Below, piece by piece: positions 33,853 through 41,871 of a stretch of 47,444 bases of DNA. Position 1 is the stretch's first letter. The number at the start of each line of letters is the position of its first letter. The translations under genes were made by a program, and so were the position numbers. Source of the DNA: Nitrospirota bacterium (GTDB taxonomy: Bacteria > Nitrospirota > Thermodesulfovibrionia > Thermodesulfovibrionales > JdFR-88); contig JAKAHV010000022.1 of assembly GCA_021825295.1 (NCBI GenBank), positions 1 through 47,444 of the forward strand, written 5' to 3'. A model generated the notes under the pieces. The model had not been told where the DNA came from, did not search any database, and saw only the letters and a program-made list of their open reading frames with translations.

Positions 33853-34359
33853 CTAGAACCCAAAATAGTTTCTGGTGGCTGCAAGCTGATCCTCGATGGA
33901 GCGGCGGCCGCCCTGCCGGGTGGCCGCCTGGCGCTCAACCTGGGGCATTTTCTGCCCGTTCTTACCCGGCTTTTGCCTGTACCTTGCCATATAGGCCCGC
34001 CTCCGCATCTTCATGACGATCCCTCTTGCTACGTTTTCCGGCAGCCTATAGTAAAATGAAACTTCTTTGGAGAGCTGGTCGAGGGAAAGCCGCCACTTAG
34101 CGTTCAGGTATCTGTTCAGGACATAGCGCTCCGGCTTGGTCAGGTCCAGCTCCTGGATAAATTTCTCCCTTAGTGCCTTTGACTTGATCCGCCTCCGGAG
34201 ACTCATCTTCAGCCAGGCCAGATCCTGCCATATTTTGCCCAAATCAGAAAGAAAATCCAGATTTTTTTCGGTCAAATCTTCCTGGATAATCCCGCGCCTG
34301 ATGAGAAACCTCAAGGAGGCCTCCGTCATTCCGTATTCCCAGGCAATTTCCTCCAGCAT
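33853..34359 (-). CDS. Unknown basic helical protein of the island
   Basis: 168 residues, very basic C-terminal half (KMRRRAYMARYRQKPGKNGQK). The N-terminus IAWEYGMTEASLRFLIRRGIIQED reads like a helix-turn-helix. LDLTKPERYVLNRYLNAKWRLSLDQLSKEV also looks like a DNA-binding or sigma-region-4-type helical pair. It is convergent with the sigma-like gene, with 36 bases between stops, so the two may be functionally linked. The family is not recognised. Confidence 0.6.
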   Translation of the reverse strand: MLEEIAWEYGMTEASLRFLIRRGIIQEDLTEKNLDFLSDLGKIWQDLAWLKMSLRRRIKSKALREKFIQELDLTKPERYVLNRYLNAKWRLSLDQLSKEVSFYYRLPENVARGIVMKMRRRAYMARYRQKPGKNGQKMPQVERQAATRQGGRRSIEDQLAATRNYFGF

Positions 34360-34500
34360 TTTTAGTGCTCCTTTCGCTTGCCGGGCAAATGCCTGCCCGG
34401 AATCTCACAAATTCAAAAAGACAACAAGTGTCGATTCTCACATTTTCAAAAAGAAACAAACTACGTTTTTGGTATCTTTCAAACCCCCTAAATATAAATA

Positions 34501-34521
34501 GCAAGGGGGGCAACCCCTTGC
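34501..34521. repeat. Hairpin-forming inverted repeat
   Basis: GCAAGGGG (34501-34508) and CCCCTTGC (34514-34521) around a 5-base centre. No T-run follows on the plus strand. It lies upstream of the iteron-like repeats. Confidence 0.5.
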
Positions 34522-34537
34522 CTTCTAAAAATGGCCA

Positions 34538-34579
34538 GAAATACCACGGAAAACCCCACGGAAATACCACGGAAAACCC
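34538..34579. repeat. Two 19-bp iteron-like direct repeats
   Basis: GAAATACCACGGAAAACCC at 34538-34556 and 34561-34579, spaced 23 bases start to start (about two helical turns). Such spacing suits cooperative binding of a replication, excision or repressor protein. Confidence 0.65.
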
Positions 34580-34649
34580 TGTGGTTTTGAGAGGAGGGGT
34601 TGCCCCCACGTCTATATCTCTATAAAGGGGAAAAAGCCAAGGAGGCAAT

Positions 34650-34721
34650 ATGAGCGAAAAAGTGCTTAAAATCCGGGACATAAGGGAAAAAGAGCAATTT
34701 GTGGACGATTATGACGAATGA
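34650..34721 (+). CDS. Micro-ORF with strong ribosome-binding site
   Basis: 23 residues (begins MSEKVLKIRDIREKEQF). AAGGAGG lies 4 bases before the ATG. Acidic end DDYDE. Its stop overlaps the next ATG (ATGA), so it could be a leader peptide or a small excisionase-like protein. Too short for family assignment. Confidence 0.4.
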   Translation: MSEKVLKIRDIREKEQFVDDYDE

Positions 34722-34816
34722 GCCTGAAAGAGCGCGAAGAAGTCCATCTTTCACAGGTGTTAATAACCTTCCCTGCCCGTGCTACAATAAGGCCGGTGTT
34801 TTCAAGCCTTGTTTAG
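34718..34816 (+). CDS. Coupled micro-ORF before the integrase
   Basis: 32 residues starting MSLKEREEVHLSQVL, translationally coupled to the previous micro-ORF by an ATGA overlap. It ends 24 bases before the integrase ATG. No motif is seen; it may just be a chance frame. Confidence 0.22.
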   Translation: MSLKEREEVHLSQVLITFPARATIRPVFSSLV

Positions 34817-34840
34817 TCCCGGAAAGGAGGGCAGTTTAAC

Positions 34841-36067
34841 ATGGGACTATACAGGCGGCCTGATTCGCCGATATGGTGGATGAGTTTTTCGGCCAATGGG
34901 AAGCAGCACCGGCAAAGCACAGGCACGGCCAATAAAAAACTGGCCGAAAAGATTCTTGCTAAGATTGAGACCCAAATCGTTGAGGGCAGATGGTTCGAGG
35001 TCGACAGGGCCAAACAGTACACCTTTAAGGACATGATGGAGAGATTCATGACGGAACATGCGCCGACAAAGGAGGCTATGACTCAGAGGCGGTATAAAAG
35101 CACGCTGCCCCATCTGGACAGCTTCTTTTCCGGTCTGACCCTCGACAAGATTGATACCGACCTCGTAATGCGGTATGTGTCCTATCGCCGGGGGCAGACG
35201 TGCATGCCGGGCTCCGGGCAATGCGGGAGATGCGAGCATGTGCCCGGGTCGGATGATTGCCGGAAGTTGCGGGAAGAGCGGAAGTGTCGGCCCGGAACCA
35301 GAAACAGGGAGCTTGCCATGCTCAGCAAGGCCTTTAACCTGGCGCGGCTCTGGAGATGGGTAAAGGAGAACCCCTGCCAGCTCGTTCCACGGGAAAAAGA
35401 GGACAATGATAATACCGGCAGATGTCTGACCGAGCAGGAAGAAAACAGGCTCCTGGAAGCCTGTAAGGGTTTTCTGGACGGTCAACTGGCGGAGATGGCT
35501 ATCATTGCCCTCAATACCGGGATAAGAGAAGGGGAAGTCCTTAAGATGCGCTGGGATAAGATCGATCTTTCCGCCAGGACGTTCGAGTCCTATAACGAAA
35601 AGACGAACTCCTGGAGGGCAGTCCCGATGAACGAGACAGTCTGCCGCCTGCTCAATGAGAAGACGAAGACCCGGTCAATTTCCGGCTATGTATTCACTAC
35701 GTCCGCAGGAACCCCCTTTATTGCCCGGAACATGCTTCGGGAGTGGTACAAGGCATTGAAGCAGGCGAAGATCGGCAGGGTTCGGTTTCATGACCTCAGA
35801 CACACCGTAGGGACCCGTTTGGGGCGCGCGGGAAAGGACATTTACGCGATTGCCTCTGTGCTCGATCATTCGCAGCTTCAGACGACCCGGAGATACGCCA
35901 GGCATAATGCCGAGAGCCTGAGGGGCCTGGTCGATGCGCTGGAGGCAGGGCGTGATTATCACGATTTTATCACGTTGGGCGGCAGGGGAGAGGAGACGTA
36001 TGTGCGAAACTCCTTGAAAATAAAACGCGCCCAGAGGGATTCGAACCCCCGACCTGCGGATTCGTAG
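34841..36067 (+). CDS. Tyrosine integrase of the island
   Basis: 408 residues. Arm-binding-like N-terminus (GLYRRPDSPIWWMSFSANGKQHRQSTGTANKKLAEKILA), core-binding domain, and a catalytic domain with Arg229 (TGIREGE), His317-Asp-Leu-Arg320, His343 and Tyr352 (TTRRYAR). A Cys-rich insert (Cys121, 128, 131, 140, 149) interrupts the core-binding domain. The last codons, RAQRDSNPRPADS, are translation of the tRNA-derived att sequence, so the stop is supplied by the chromosome side. It has GGAGG upstream. It catalyses integration and excision at tRNA-Arg. Confidence 0.95.
   Translation: MGLYRRPDSPIWWMSFSANGKQHRQSTGTANKKLAEKILAKIETQIVEGRWFEVDRAKQYTFKDMMERFMTEHAPTKEAMTQRRYKSTLPHLDSFFSGLTLDKIDTDLVMRYVSYRRGQTCMPGSGQCGRCEHVPGSDDCRKLREERKCRPGTRNRELAMLSKAFNLARLWRWVKENPCQLVPREKEDNDNTGRCLTEQEENRLLEACKGFLDGQLAEMAIIALNTGIREGEVLKMRWDKIDLSARTFESYNEKTNSWRAVPMNETVCRLLNEKTKTRSISGYVFTTSAGTPFIARNMLREWYKALKQAKIGRVRFHDLRHTVGTRLGRAGKDIYAIASVLDHSQLQTTRRYARHNAESLRGLVDALEAGRDYHDFITLGGRGEETYVRNSLKIKRAQRDSNPRPADS
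35956..35974. repeat. Right copy of the 19-bp island-end repeat
   Basis: TTATCACGATTTTATCACG, identical to 19697-19715 and in the same orientation. It lies inside the integrase gene, 50 bases from the right att. Confidence 0.6.
36023..36067. repeat. Right att site (within tRNA-Arg)
   Basis: 45 bases identical to the left att. It spans from just past the tRNA 3' end to the 5' edge of the anticodon loop, the usual crossover segment for tRNA-targeting tyrosine recombinases. Confidence 0.92.
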
Positions 36068-36099
36068 TCCGACGCTCTATCCAGCTGAGCTATGGGCGC
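36026..36099 (-). tRNA. tRNA-Arg (anticodon ACG)
   Basis: A complete cloverleaf on the minus strand: acceptor GCGCCCA pairs with TGGGCGC, D arm AGCTCAGCTGGATAGAGC, anticodon loop CTACGAA (ACG at 36063-36065), T arm GGGGGTTCGAATCCC, discriminator G, no encoded CCA. 74 bases. It serves as the integration site of the island on its 3' side. A near-perfect sigma70-type promoter lies upstream. Confidence 0.97.
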
Positions 36100-36125
36100 A
36101 TTGCAGGGGAATGTAAAGCTGTCTT

Positions 36126-36154
36126 ATTCTAATCTCAAAATCATAAGTTGTCAA
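36126..36154 (-). promoter_or_regulatory. Promoter of tRNA-Arg
   Basis: On the minus strand TTGACA (36149-36154) and TAGAAT (36126-36131) are separated by exactly 17 bases, and the tRNA begins 26 bases after the -10 box. A strong housekeeping-type promoter. Confidence 0.75.
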
Positions 36155-36182
36155 TTTTTAAAATCTTTTTTGAAATACCGCC

Positions 36183-36212
36183 TTTACACGGCGGCAAATG
36201 TTGTGCTATTCT
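36183..36212 (+). promoter_or_regulatory. Candidate promoter of rpsO-pnp
   Basis: TTTACA (36183-36188) and TATTCT (36207-36212) with an 18-base spacer, about 60 bases before rpsO. The leader between may carry autoregulatory structure known for S15, but none is assigned. Confidence 0.5.
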
Positions 36213-36274
36213 AGAACTTCGAAATAAAATATAATGAAAAGAAAGGACGAGAAAGGATGCGCGAGGAGTAGAAA

Positions 36275-36544
36275 ATGGCACTCGACAAGGATAAGAAACA
36301 CAACATCATAGAAGCTTACAAGGTCCATGAGAAGGACACCGGCTCTGCCGAGGTACAGGTGGCTCTTTTGAGCGAGAGGATCAACTATCTGACCGAGCAT
36401 TTCAAGACGCATACTAAAGACCACCACTCAAGGCGCGGTCTTCTGAAACTTGTCGGAAAGCGCAGGAAACTGCTCGACTATTTGAAATCCCACAACAGGC
36501 CCGGTTACGAGAAGGTTATCGAGGGCCTGGGCATCCGGAAATAA
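36275..36544 (+). CDS. rpsO: Ribosomal protein S15
   Basis: 89 residues, exact family length. The phrases [49 protein letters not shown] are diagnostic for S15. Binds 16S rRNA in the central domain. It stands directly before pnp, the widely conserved rpsO-pnp order. A run GCGAGGAG precedes the start. Confidence 0.98.
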   Translation: MALDKDKKHNIIEAYKVHEKDTGSAEVQVALLSERINYLTEHFKTHTKDHHSRRGLLKLVGKRRKLLDYLKSHNRPGYEKVIEGLGIRK

Positions 36545-36556
36545 GAGAGAAAAAAC

Positions 36557-38641
36557 ATGGATATTTTTGAGACCGAATTCGGTCGGAGCAGGCTTGTTGT
36601 CGAAACAGGGGAATTTGCGAAGCAGTCTGACGGAGCGGCGCTGGTGAGGCTTGGTGACACGGTAGTGCTGGCGACCGTGGTGGCTGAAAAGAAGGTGAGG
36701 GAAGGGCTCGATTTCTTCCCCCTCACGATAGATTATCAGGAGAAGGCATACGCGGCGGGCAAGATACCCGGCGGGTTTTTCAAGAGGGAGGGGAGGCCGT
36801 CTGAAAAAGAAGTCCTGACCTCCAGGCTGATTGACAGGCCCTTGAGGCCGCTCTTTCCGGATGGTTTCTTTTCGGAGACCCAGGGGATAGCGACGCTGCT
36901 GTCTTTCGGGGATGAGAACGTATCGGATGTGCTTGGCATCCTGGGGATGTCATGCGCCCTGATGCTCTCGGACATCCCCTTCGGGGGGCCGGTCGGCGCC
37001 GTAAAGGTGGGGTACTCGAATGGCCAGCTCATCCTTAACCCGAGCCTGGCTGAGGCCGATTCCCTCGAACTCAACATCACCGTGGCCGGCACCGAGGATT
37101 TCATAGTGATGGTGGAGGGCGGGGCCTCGGAGGTATCCGAGTCCCTTCTGCTTGAGGCGATAGAGGCGGCCCATGCCGAGATAAAGAAGCTCTGCCGCTT
37201 TCAGACGGAGATGCGCAAGGCCGCGGGCAGGCCCAAACGCGAGCTTACACCCCAGCCGGTCGATGAAGACCTCAGGCGCGCCATAGCCGATATCTGCGAG
37301 AACAGGATCTCCGAGTGCATCGTCATCCCGGACAAGCTCAAGAGACAGACGGAGCTTGACCTGGTCCGCCTTGAGGCCATAGAGAAACTCAACACCGCCG
37401 AGGCCGACAGGAGCAAGGAGATAGCCAGGGCCTTTTTCGAGATAGAAAAGAAGCAGGTCCGGGACATGATCGTGGAAAAGGGCCTGCGCGCCGACGGCAG
37501 GCGGACTGACGAGATAAGGCAGATATACGGCAAAGTCGGTTTTCTGCCCAGGGCCCACGGCTCCGCGCTCTTTGTCCGCGGCGAGACGCAGGCGCTGTGC
37601 GTCGCCACGCTGGGCACCGGCGAGGACGAGCAGAAGATAGACGCCCTGGAGGGGGAAAGCTACAAGAGGTTCATGCTCCACTACAATTTCCCCCCCTTCA
37701 GCGTGGGTGAAGTGAGGTTCCTCCGGGGGCCCGGTAGGAGAGAGATAGGCCATGGCGCGCTTGCCGAAAGGGCGCTAAAAACCATGGTGCCTCCGAAGGA
37801 GGAATTCCCCTATACCATAAGGATAGTCTCCGATATCCTCGAGTCCAACGGGTCATCCTCCATGGCCACCGTATGCTCCTCCGTGCTTGCCCTGATGGAT
37901 GCCGGGGTCCCCATAAAGGCGCCGGTGGCGGGCATAGCGATGGGGCTCGTCATCGAGGGCGAGAAGGTCGTCATACTGAGCGATATCCTCGGGCTTGAGG
38001 ACCACCTGGGCGACATGGATTTCAAGGTGACGGGGACCGAGAAGGGCATAACCGCCTTCCAGATGGACGTGAAGAAGGCCGGCATAAACAGGGCCATCCT
38101 GCAGGAGGCGCTGGAGAAGGCGCGGGCCGGCAGGATGTTCATACTCGGAAAGATGAGGGAGGTGCTGGCCGCGCCGCGCGAAAAGCTGGCCCCGTATGCC
38201 CCGCGGATCTACGTCATGCATATAAAGCCGGAAAAGATAAGGGAAGTGATCGGCACCGGCGGGAAGGTCATACGCGGCATTGTCGAGGAGACCGGTGTCA
38301 AGATAGACATAGACGACACGGGGCTTGTGAACATCGCCTCAAGCGACGAGGCCTCGGCCATGAAAGCCAAGGCCATAATAGAAGGGATTGTCGCCGAGGC
38401 TGAGCTTGGAAAGGTCTACGAGGGCAAGGTCGTGCGCATAGCGGAGTTCGGGGCCTTTGTGGAGATACTCCCGGGGGTTGACGGGCTGCTGCACATCTCC
38501 CAGATATCGCATAAGAGGATAGCCAAGGTGAAGGATGTCCTCAACGAGGGCGATATGGTCACCGTGAAGGTGATCGAGATCGACAAGCAGGGCCGCGTGA
38601 GGCTTTCGCGGAAGGAACTCCTGAAGCCGGGGGAAGATTAG
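36557..38641 (+). CDS. pnp: Polyribonucleotide nucleotidyltransferase (PNPase)
   Basis: 694 residues. Two RNase PH domains (about 10-230 and 310-540) are joined by a helical linker. FFKREGRPSEKEVLTSRLIDRPLRPLF and YNFPPFSVGE are conserved active-site phrases. A KH domain (IGTGGKVIRGIVEETG) and a C-terminal S1 domain (GKVYEGKVVRIAEFGAFVEILPGVDGLLHISQIS) follow. Phosphorolytic 3'-5' RNA decay in the degradosome. Starts 12 bases after rpsO. Confidence 0.98.
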   Translation: MDIFETEFGRSRLVVETGEFAKQSDGAALVRLGDTVVLATVVAEKKVREGLDFFPLTIDYQEKAYAAGKIPGGFFKREGRPSEKEVLTSRLIDRPLRPLFPDGFFSETQGIATLLSFGDENVSDVLGILGMSCALMLSDIPFGGPVGAVKVGYSNGQLILNPSLAEADSLELNITVAGTEDFIVMVEGGASEVSESLLLEAIEAAHAEIKKLCRFQTEMRKAAGRPKRELTPQPVDEDLRRAIADICENRISECIVIPDKLKRQTELDLVRLEAIEKLNTAEADRSKEIARAFFEIEKKQVRDMIVEKGLRADGRRTDEIRQIYGKVGFLPRAHGSALFVRGETQALCVATLGTGEDEQKIDALEGESYKRFMLHYNFPPFSVGEVRFLRGPGRREIGHGALAERALKTMVPPKEEFPYTIRIVSDILESNGSSSMATVCSSVLALMDAGVPIKAPVAGIAMGLVIEGEKVVILSDILGLEDHLGDMDFKVTGTEKGITAFQMDVKKAGINRAILQEALEKARAGRMFILGKMREVLAAPREKLAPYAPRIYVMHIKPEKIREVIGTGGKVIRGIVEETGVKIDIDDTGLVNIASSDEASAMKAKAIIEGIVAEAELGKVYEGKVVRIAEFGAFVEILPGVDGLLHISQISHKRIAKVKDVLNEGDMVTVKVIEIDKQGRVRLSRKELLKPGED

Positions 38642-38650
38642 ACAGCAGCG

Positions 38651-38684
38651 GGCGCGCCGTGCCGTTTTCTCACGGCGCGCCTGT
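38651..38684 (+). terminator. Hairpin after pnp
   Basis: GGCGCGCCGTG (38651-38661) pairs exactly with CACGGCGCGCC (38671-38681) around a 9-base loop, followed by only TGTTT. Weak intrinsic terminator or 3' stabiliser. The peptidase gene begins about 100 bases later. Confidence 0.55.
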
Positions 38685-38783
38685 TTGGAAACTAAAAAGT
38701 CGCGAGACTACCATCGGCCCCGGAAGCGGGGCATTTGAGAGCGTGGACAGGACGAAGTAAGATTTCCTGGAAGCGCGGTCCTA

Positions 38784-40037
38784 TTGTTCAGAAAAGAGCT
38801 TCTCGAAAACGGCATAACTGTTGTGATGGAGCGGATGGCCGCTGTCCGGTCCTTTACGGCCGGCATCTGGGTGAAGGTCGGCTCCAGGGCCGAGCCTCCG
38901 CTGAAAAACGGCATCTCCCACTTCCTTGAGCACATGTTCTTCAAGGGCACCTCTAAGAGAAGCGCGCGTGAAATCGCCCTCGAGATAGACAACATAGGCG
39001 GCGACCTGAACGCCTTTACCTCCAAGGAAAACACCGCGTTTTATGTGAAGGTCCTGGATCTTCACATGGAGAAGGGACTCGATGTACTGGCCGACATTTT
39101 CTGCCATTCGACCCTCGCCGAGGAGGAGATAGAGAAGGAACGCGGGGTAATAAAGGAAGAGATCAAGATGGTCGAGGACACCCCGGACGACCTGGTGCAC
39201 GACCTTTTCAGCCTGGACATCTGGGGTGAAGAGGGGATCGGACGGCCCGTCCTGGGGACGAGGCAGAGCGTAAACGGCATAGACAGAAACGACCTGCTCG
39301 GCCACGTGCGAAATTTCTACGGCACGAAGGACACGATTGTGGCCTGCGCGGGAAGTTTCGACCACGAAAGGCTGCTTGAAATCCTCAACTCGAAACTGGG
39401 CCATCTCAGGAGGGGCTCCGAGCCCGCGCCCATGCCGCCGCCCGTCTTCGCAAAAGGGGTGCACGTCCACAGGAAAAGGCTCTCGGAAGCGCATGTCTGC
39501 CTCGGGATGGAGGGGCTTCCCCAGGGCCACCCGGACAGGTACGAGTATTACATACTCAATACGATACTGGGGGCCGGGATAAGCTCCAGACTGTTCCAGG
39601 AGATAAGGGAAAAGCGCGGGCTGGCCTACACGATATACTCATTCATCTCGTCCTATAAGGACACGGGCGTCTTTGGCGTCTACGCAGGGACGGGGAGGAA
39701 GAAGTGCGAGGAGGTCGTCTCCCTGGTGCTCGAACACCTCTCCGCGCTGCCGGAGACCCTGGAACAGGCGGAGCTGGACAAGGCGAAAGAGCAGTTGAAG
39801 GGCAACCTCATTCTTGGACTCGAATCCACCTCCACCTTGATGCAGAACCTCGCCAAGCAGGAGATTTATTTCAAACGCCGCTTCACGCCCGCGGAGATAA
39901 TCGCGGAAATAGACGCGGTGACGCTGCCGAAGCTCAGAGATGTTGCAGCTATGGTTGTAAAAGGCAAGAGCCCCGTGCTTACCGTGCTTGGGCCAATTGA
40001 AGGGCAGCCTTTCGGAGAAACCCTGCCGCCTCTTTGA
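38784..40037 (+). CDS. M16-family zinc metallopeptidase (processing-peptidase type)
   Basis: 417 residues from a TTG start (FRKELLENGITVVMERMAAVRSFTAGIWV), the usual N-terminus of the PepR/YmxG family commonly found after pnp. The inverted zinc motif HFLEH (His46, Glu49, His50) is intact, with the downstream Glu in GVIKEEIKMVEDTP. The C-terminal inactive M16 domain is present (HVCLGMEGLPQGHPDRY...FVYAGT-type segments). Function in peptide or protein processing is not resolved. Its 3' end overlaps the convergent cysteine desulfurase gene by 59 bases. Confidence 0.92.
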   Translation: MFRKELLENGITVVMERMAAVRSFTAGIWVKVGSRAEPPLKNGISHFLEHMFFKGTSKRSAREIALEIDNIGGDLNAFTSKENTAFYVKVLDLHMEKGLDVLADIFCHSTLAEEEIEKERGVIKEEIKMVEDTPDDLVHDLFSLDIWGEEGIGRPVLGTRQSVNGIDRNDLLGHVRNFYGTKDTIVACAGSFDHERLLEILNSKLGHLRRGSEPAPMPPPVFAKGVHVHRKRLSEAHVCLGMEGLPQGHPDRYEYYILNTILGAGISSRLFQEIREKRGLAYTIYSFISSYKDTGVFGVYAGTGRKKCEEVVSLVLEHLSALPETLEQAELDKAKEQLKGNLILGLESTSTLMQNLAKQEIYFKRRFTPAEIIAEIDAVTLPKLRDVAAMVVKGKSPVLTVLGPIEGQPFGETLPPL

Positions 40038-41142
40038 TCTCTTCCCCGGTGTTTTCCCTCCCGAGGCTTATCCGGACCGAGCAGATGGCTTCTTCATCGC
40101 TAAAACCCATCGACTTCAGGACGTGGGAGGGGGTCTTTTTGCCCTCGTGGCAGGCGGAACCGGCGGAAATGGCCACGCTGCCGGCAAGCTGCCGGACCAG
40201 GCGGTCGCCTTCCACGCCTGGTATATATACATTAAGGGTATTGGGAAGCCTTGCCGCCCCGCCGCCGTTTATCCTGACGCCGGGGATTTCCGCCTCCAGA
40301 AGTCCGAAGAGCATCCGGCTCAGTTTTTCCAGCCTGGCGGATGTGGCCGGCAATTCCTTTTCCGCAAGACGGCAGGCCTCGCCAAGGCCGGCTATACAGG
40401 CCGTGTTCTCGGTCCCGGGCCTCATGCCCCTTTCATGTCCCGCGCCGAACATTATCGTGTTTTTTATGCGGACCCCGTCTCTTATGTAAAGCGCGCCGAT
40501 TCCCTTGGGGCCGTAGAATTTGTGGGCCGCGACGGACAGCATGTCTACGCCCAGTTGTCCCACATCGACGGGTATCTTTCCAACGGTCTGGGCCGCGTCC
40601 GTATGGAAGAGGGTTTCGCTGTTTTTTTCACGGCAGATCCTCAGGGCCTCCCCAACCGGCTGGATGACGCCGGTTTCGTTGTTTGCATGCATTATGCTCA
40701 CAAGAACGGTATCTTTCCTTATCGCCCTTTCAAGGGCCCCGAGCTCCACCACCCCGTCCCGTCCAACGGGCAGAAGGGTGACATCAAAGCCCCTTTCCCT
40801 CAGGATGTTTAACGGGGCCAGGACTGCCGGGTGCTCCGTTTGCTGGCTTATTATATGTCCTTTTCCGGTACGCGCTGCGCCGCCGGGAATTCCCTCGGCC
40901 GCTCCGAATATGGCGATGTTGTTGGACTCCGTCCCCCCGGAGGTGAAATATATCTCCGATTTGCCAGCCGCGCCAAGCAGCGAGGCCACGGCGCCCCTGG
41001 CCTCTTCAATGAGCGTCCTTGCCGACTGTCCGAAGCGGTGCCCGCTTGAGGGGTTGCCGAAAAATTCCTCAAGCGCCCGGCAGATGGCCCCGGACACCCC
41101 GGGGGCGGGTCTGGTGCTAGCGTTATTGTCGAGGTAGATCAT
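39979..41142 (-). CDS. Cysteine desulfurase (NifS/IscS class)
   Basis: 387 residues, complete. MIYLDNNASTRPAPGV is the family start, HANNETGVIQP the substrate loop, His207-Lys208 (AAHKFYGPKG) the PLP lysine, and SAGSACHEGKK (Cys331) the active-site Cys. It supplies sulfur for Fe-S clusters and thiolated tRNA, and can supply selenium in Sec-using cells. The Cys loop is close to the NifS type. Convergent with the M16 gene, overlapping it by 59 bases. Divergent from nuoE across 210 bases. Confidence 0.93.
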   Translation of the reverse strand: MIYLDNNASTRPAPGVSGAICRALEEFFGNPSSGHRFGQSARTLIEEARGAVASLLGAAGKSEIYFTSGGTESNNIAIFGAAEGIPGGAARTGKGHIISQQTEHPAVLAPLNILRERGFDVTLLPVGRDGVVELGALERAIRKDTVLVSIMHANNETGVIQPVGEALRICREKNSETLFHTDAAQTVGKIPVDVGQLGVDMLSVAAHKFYGPKGIGALYIRDGVRIKNTIMFGAGHERGMRPGTENTACIAGLGEACRLAEKELPATSARLEKLSRMLFGLLEAEIPGVRINGGGAARLPNTLNVYIPGVEGDRLVRQLAGSVAISAGSACHEGKKTPSHVLKSMGFSDEEAICSVRISLGRENTGEEIKEAAGFLRKAALQLAQAR

Positions 41143-41352
41143 TATGAATTATAACTTATTCTGCCCCACCGCATGGTTTTCCCCTCTCCATTGCCGAGGT
41201 AAAGGGGTGAGGAAATACTGGCAGGCGGGTTATAATATAGATTATTGAATTTATTTATATTTTTATTGCCCCGATTGAAAATGCCAGCACCCGATTGTTA
41301 AAATGTAAAACTCTCTATCGCGGAAGCTGGATTACCAAGGAGAATAAACAAG

Positions 41353-41871
41353 ATGCAAAAGACCTGCAAACACCTGAAAGCAGCGGACATGGAAAAGCTT
41401 GCGGACGTCTGCAAGCGGTATGGGAAGGACCATGGAGCGGTCATACCCATACTTCAGGAGATACAGGAGATTTTCGGCTACGTGCCGGAGGATGCCGTCA
41501 ACTTCATCGCTGACGAACTGGAGATGCCGCGGAGCCGTTTTTACGGCGTGGCCACTTTCTACGCGCAGTTTCATTTCAGGCCCAGGGGCAGGAACGTAAT
41601 CACGGCCTGCTCAGGGACGGCCTGCCACGTGAAGGGCTCCGAGAACCTTATCAGCATCCTCGGCCGGGAGCTTGGGATTCCGGAGGGGCAGGACACCTCC
41701 CCGGACATGAATTTCACCCTGGAGAGGGTCAATTGTGTGGGGGCGTGCTCCATTGCCCCTGTCGTCATCATAAACAAGGTGGTCCATGGGAAGATGAATG
41801 CGGACAGGATAACAAAAGAGGTAATAAAGCTTAAAGGCGCTGACGATGGAAAACAACGGGGAAAAGATTGA
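41353..41871 (+). CDS. NuoE-like [2Fe-2S] subunit (NADH-linked hydrogenase/FDH type)
   Basis: 172 residues. Thioredoxin-fold [2Fe-2S] domain with Cys86, Cys91, Cys128 and Cys132 (CSGTAC and CVGAC), the C-x4-C...C-x3-C set of the NuoE/HndA/HydC family. N-terminal helical region IPILQEIQEIFGYVPEDAVNFIADEL. Its last codons overlap the NuoF-like start by 26 bases. Carries electrons to or from the flavin subunit. A TATAAT at 41231-41236 may be its promoter, and AAGGAG precedes the ATG. Confidence 0.92.
   Translation: MQKTCKHLKAADMEKLADVCKRYGKDHGAVIPILQEIQEIFGYVPEDAVNFIADELEMPRSRFYGVATFYAQFHFRPRGRNVITACSGTACHVKGSENLISILGRELGIPEGQDTSPDMNFTLERVNCVGACSIAPVVIINKVVHGKMNADRITKEVIKLKGADDGKQRGKD

Larger units (their letters stand above)
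34360..34649. other. Repeat-rich non-coding region before the integrase
   Basis: Holds an 8-bp-arm hairpin (34501-34521), two iteron-like direct repeats (34538-34579) and a CCACGGAAAACCC...GGTTTT partial dyad. No frame with a start and ribosome-binding site is seen. This could be an origin, a recombination-directionality site or a control region. Confidence 0.5.
19533..36067. mobile_element. Integrated genomic island at tRNA-Arg (about 16.5 kb)
   Basis: Identical 45-bp direct repeats lie at 19533-19577 and 36023-36067. The right copy is the 3' part of the intact tRNA-Arg gene, and the left copy is the matching tRNA fragment without its 5' half. A tyrosine integrase gene sits at the right end and reads into the att site. 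Inside are a primase-helicase, an IS110-type element, a type I RM operon with extra genes, and a small regulatory region. No conjugation genes are seen, so it looks like a defence-carrying integrative element that needs help to transfer, or one that is fixed. Confidence 0.9.
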
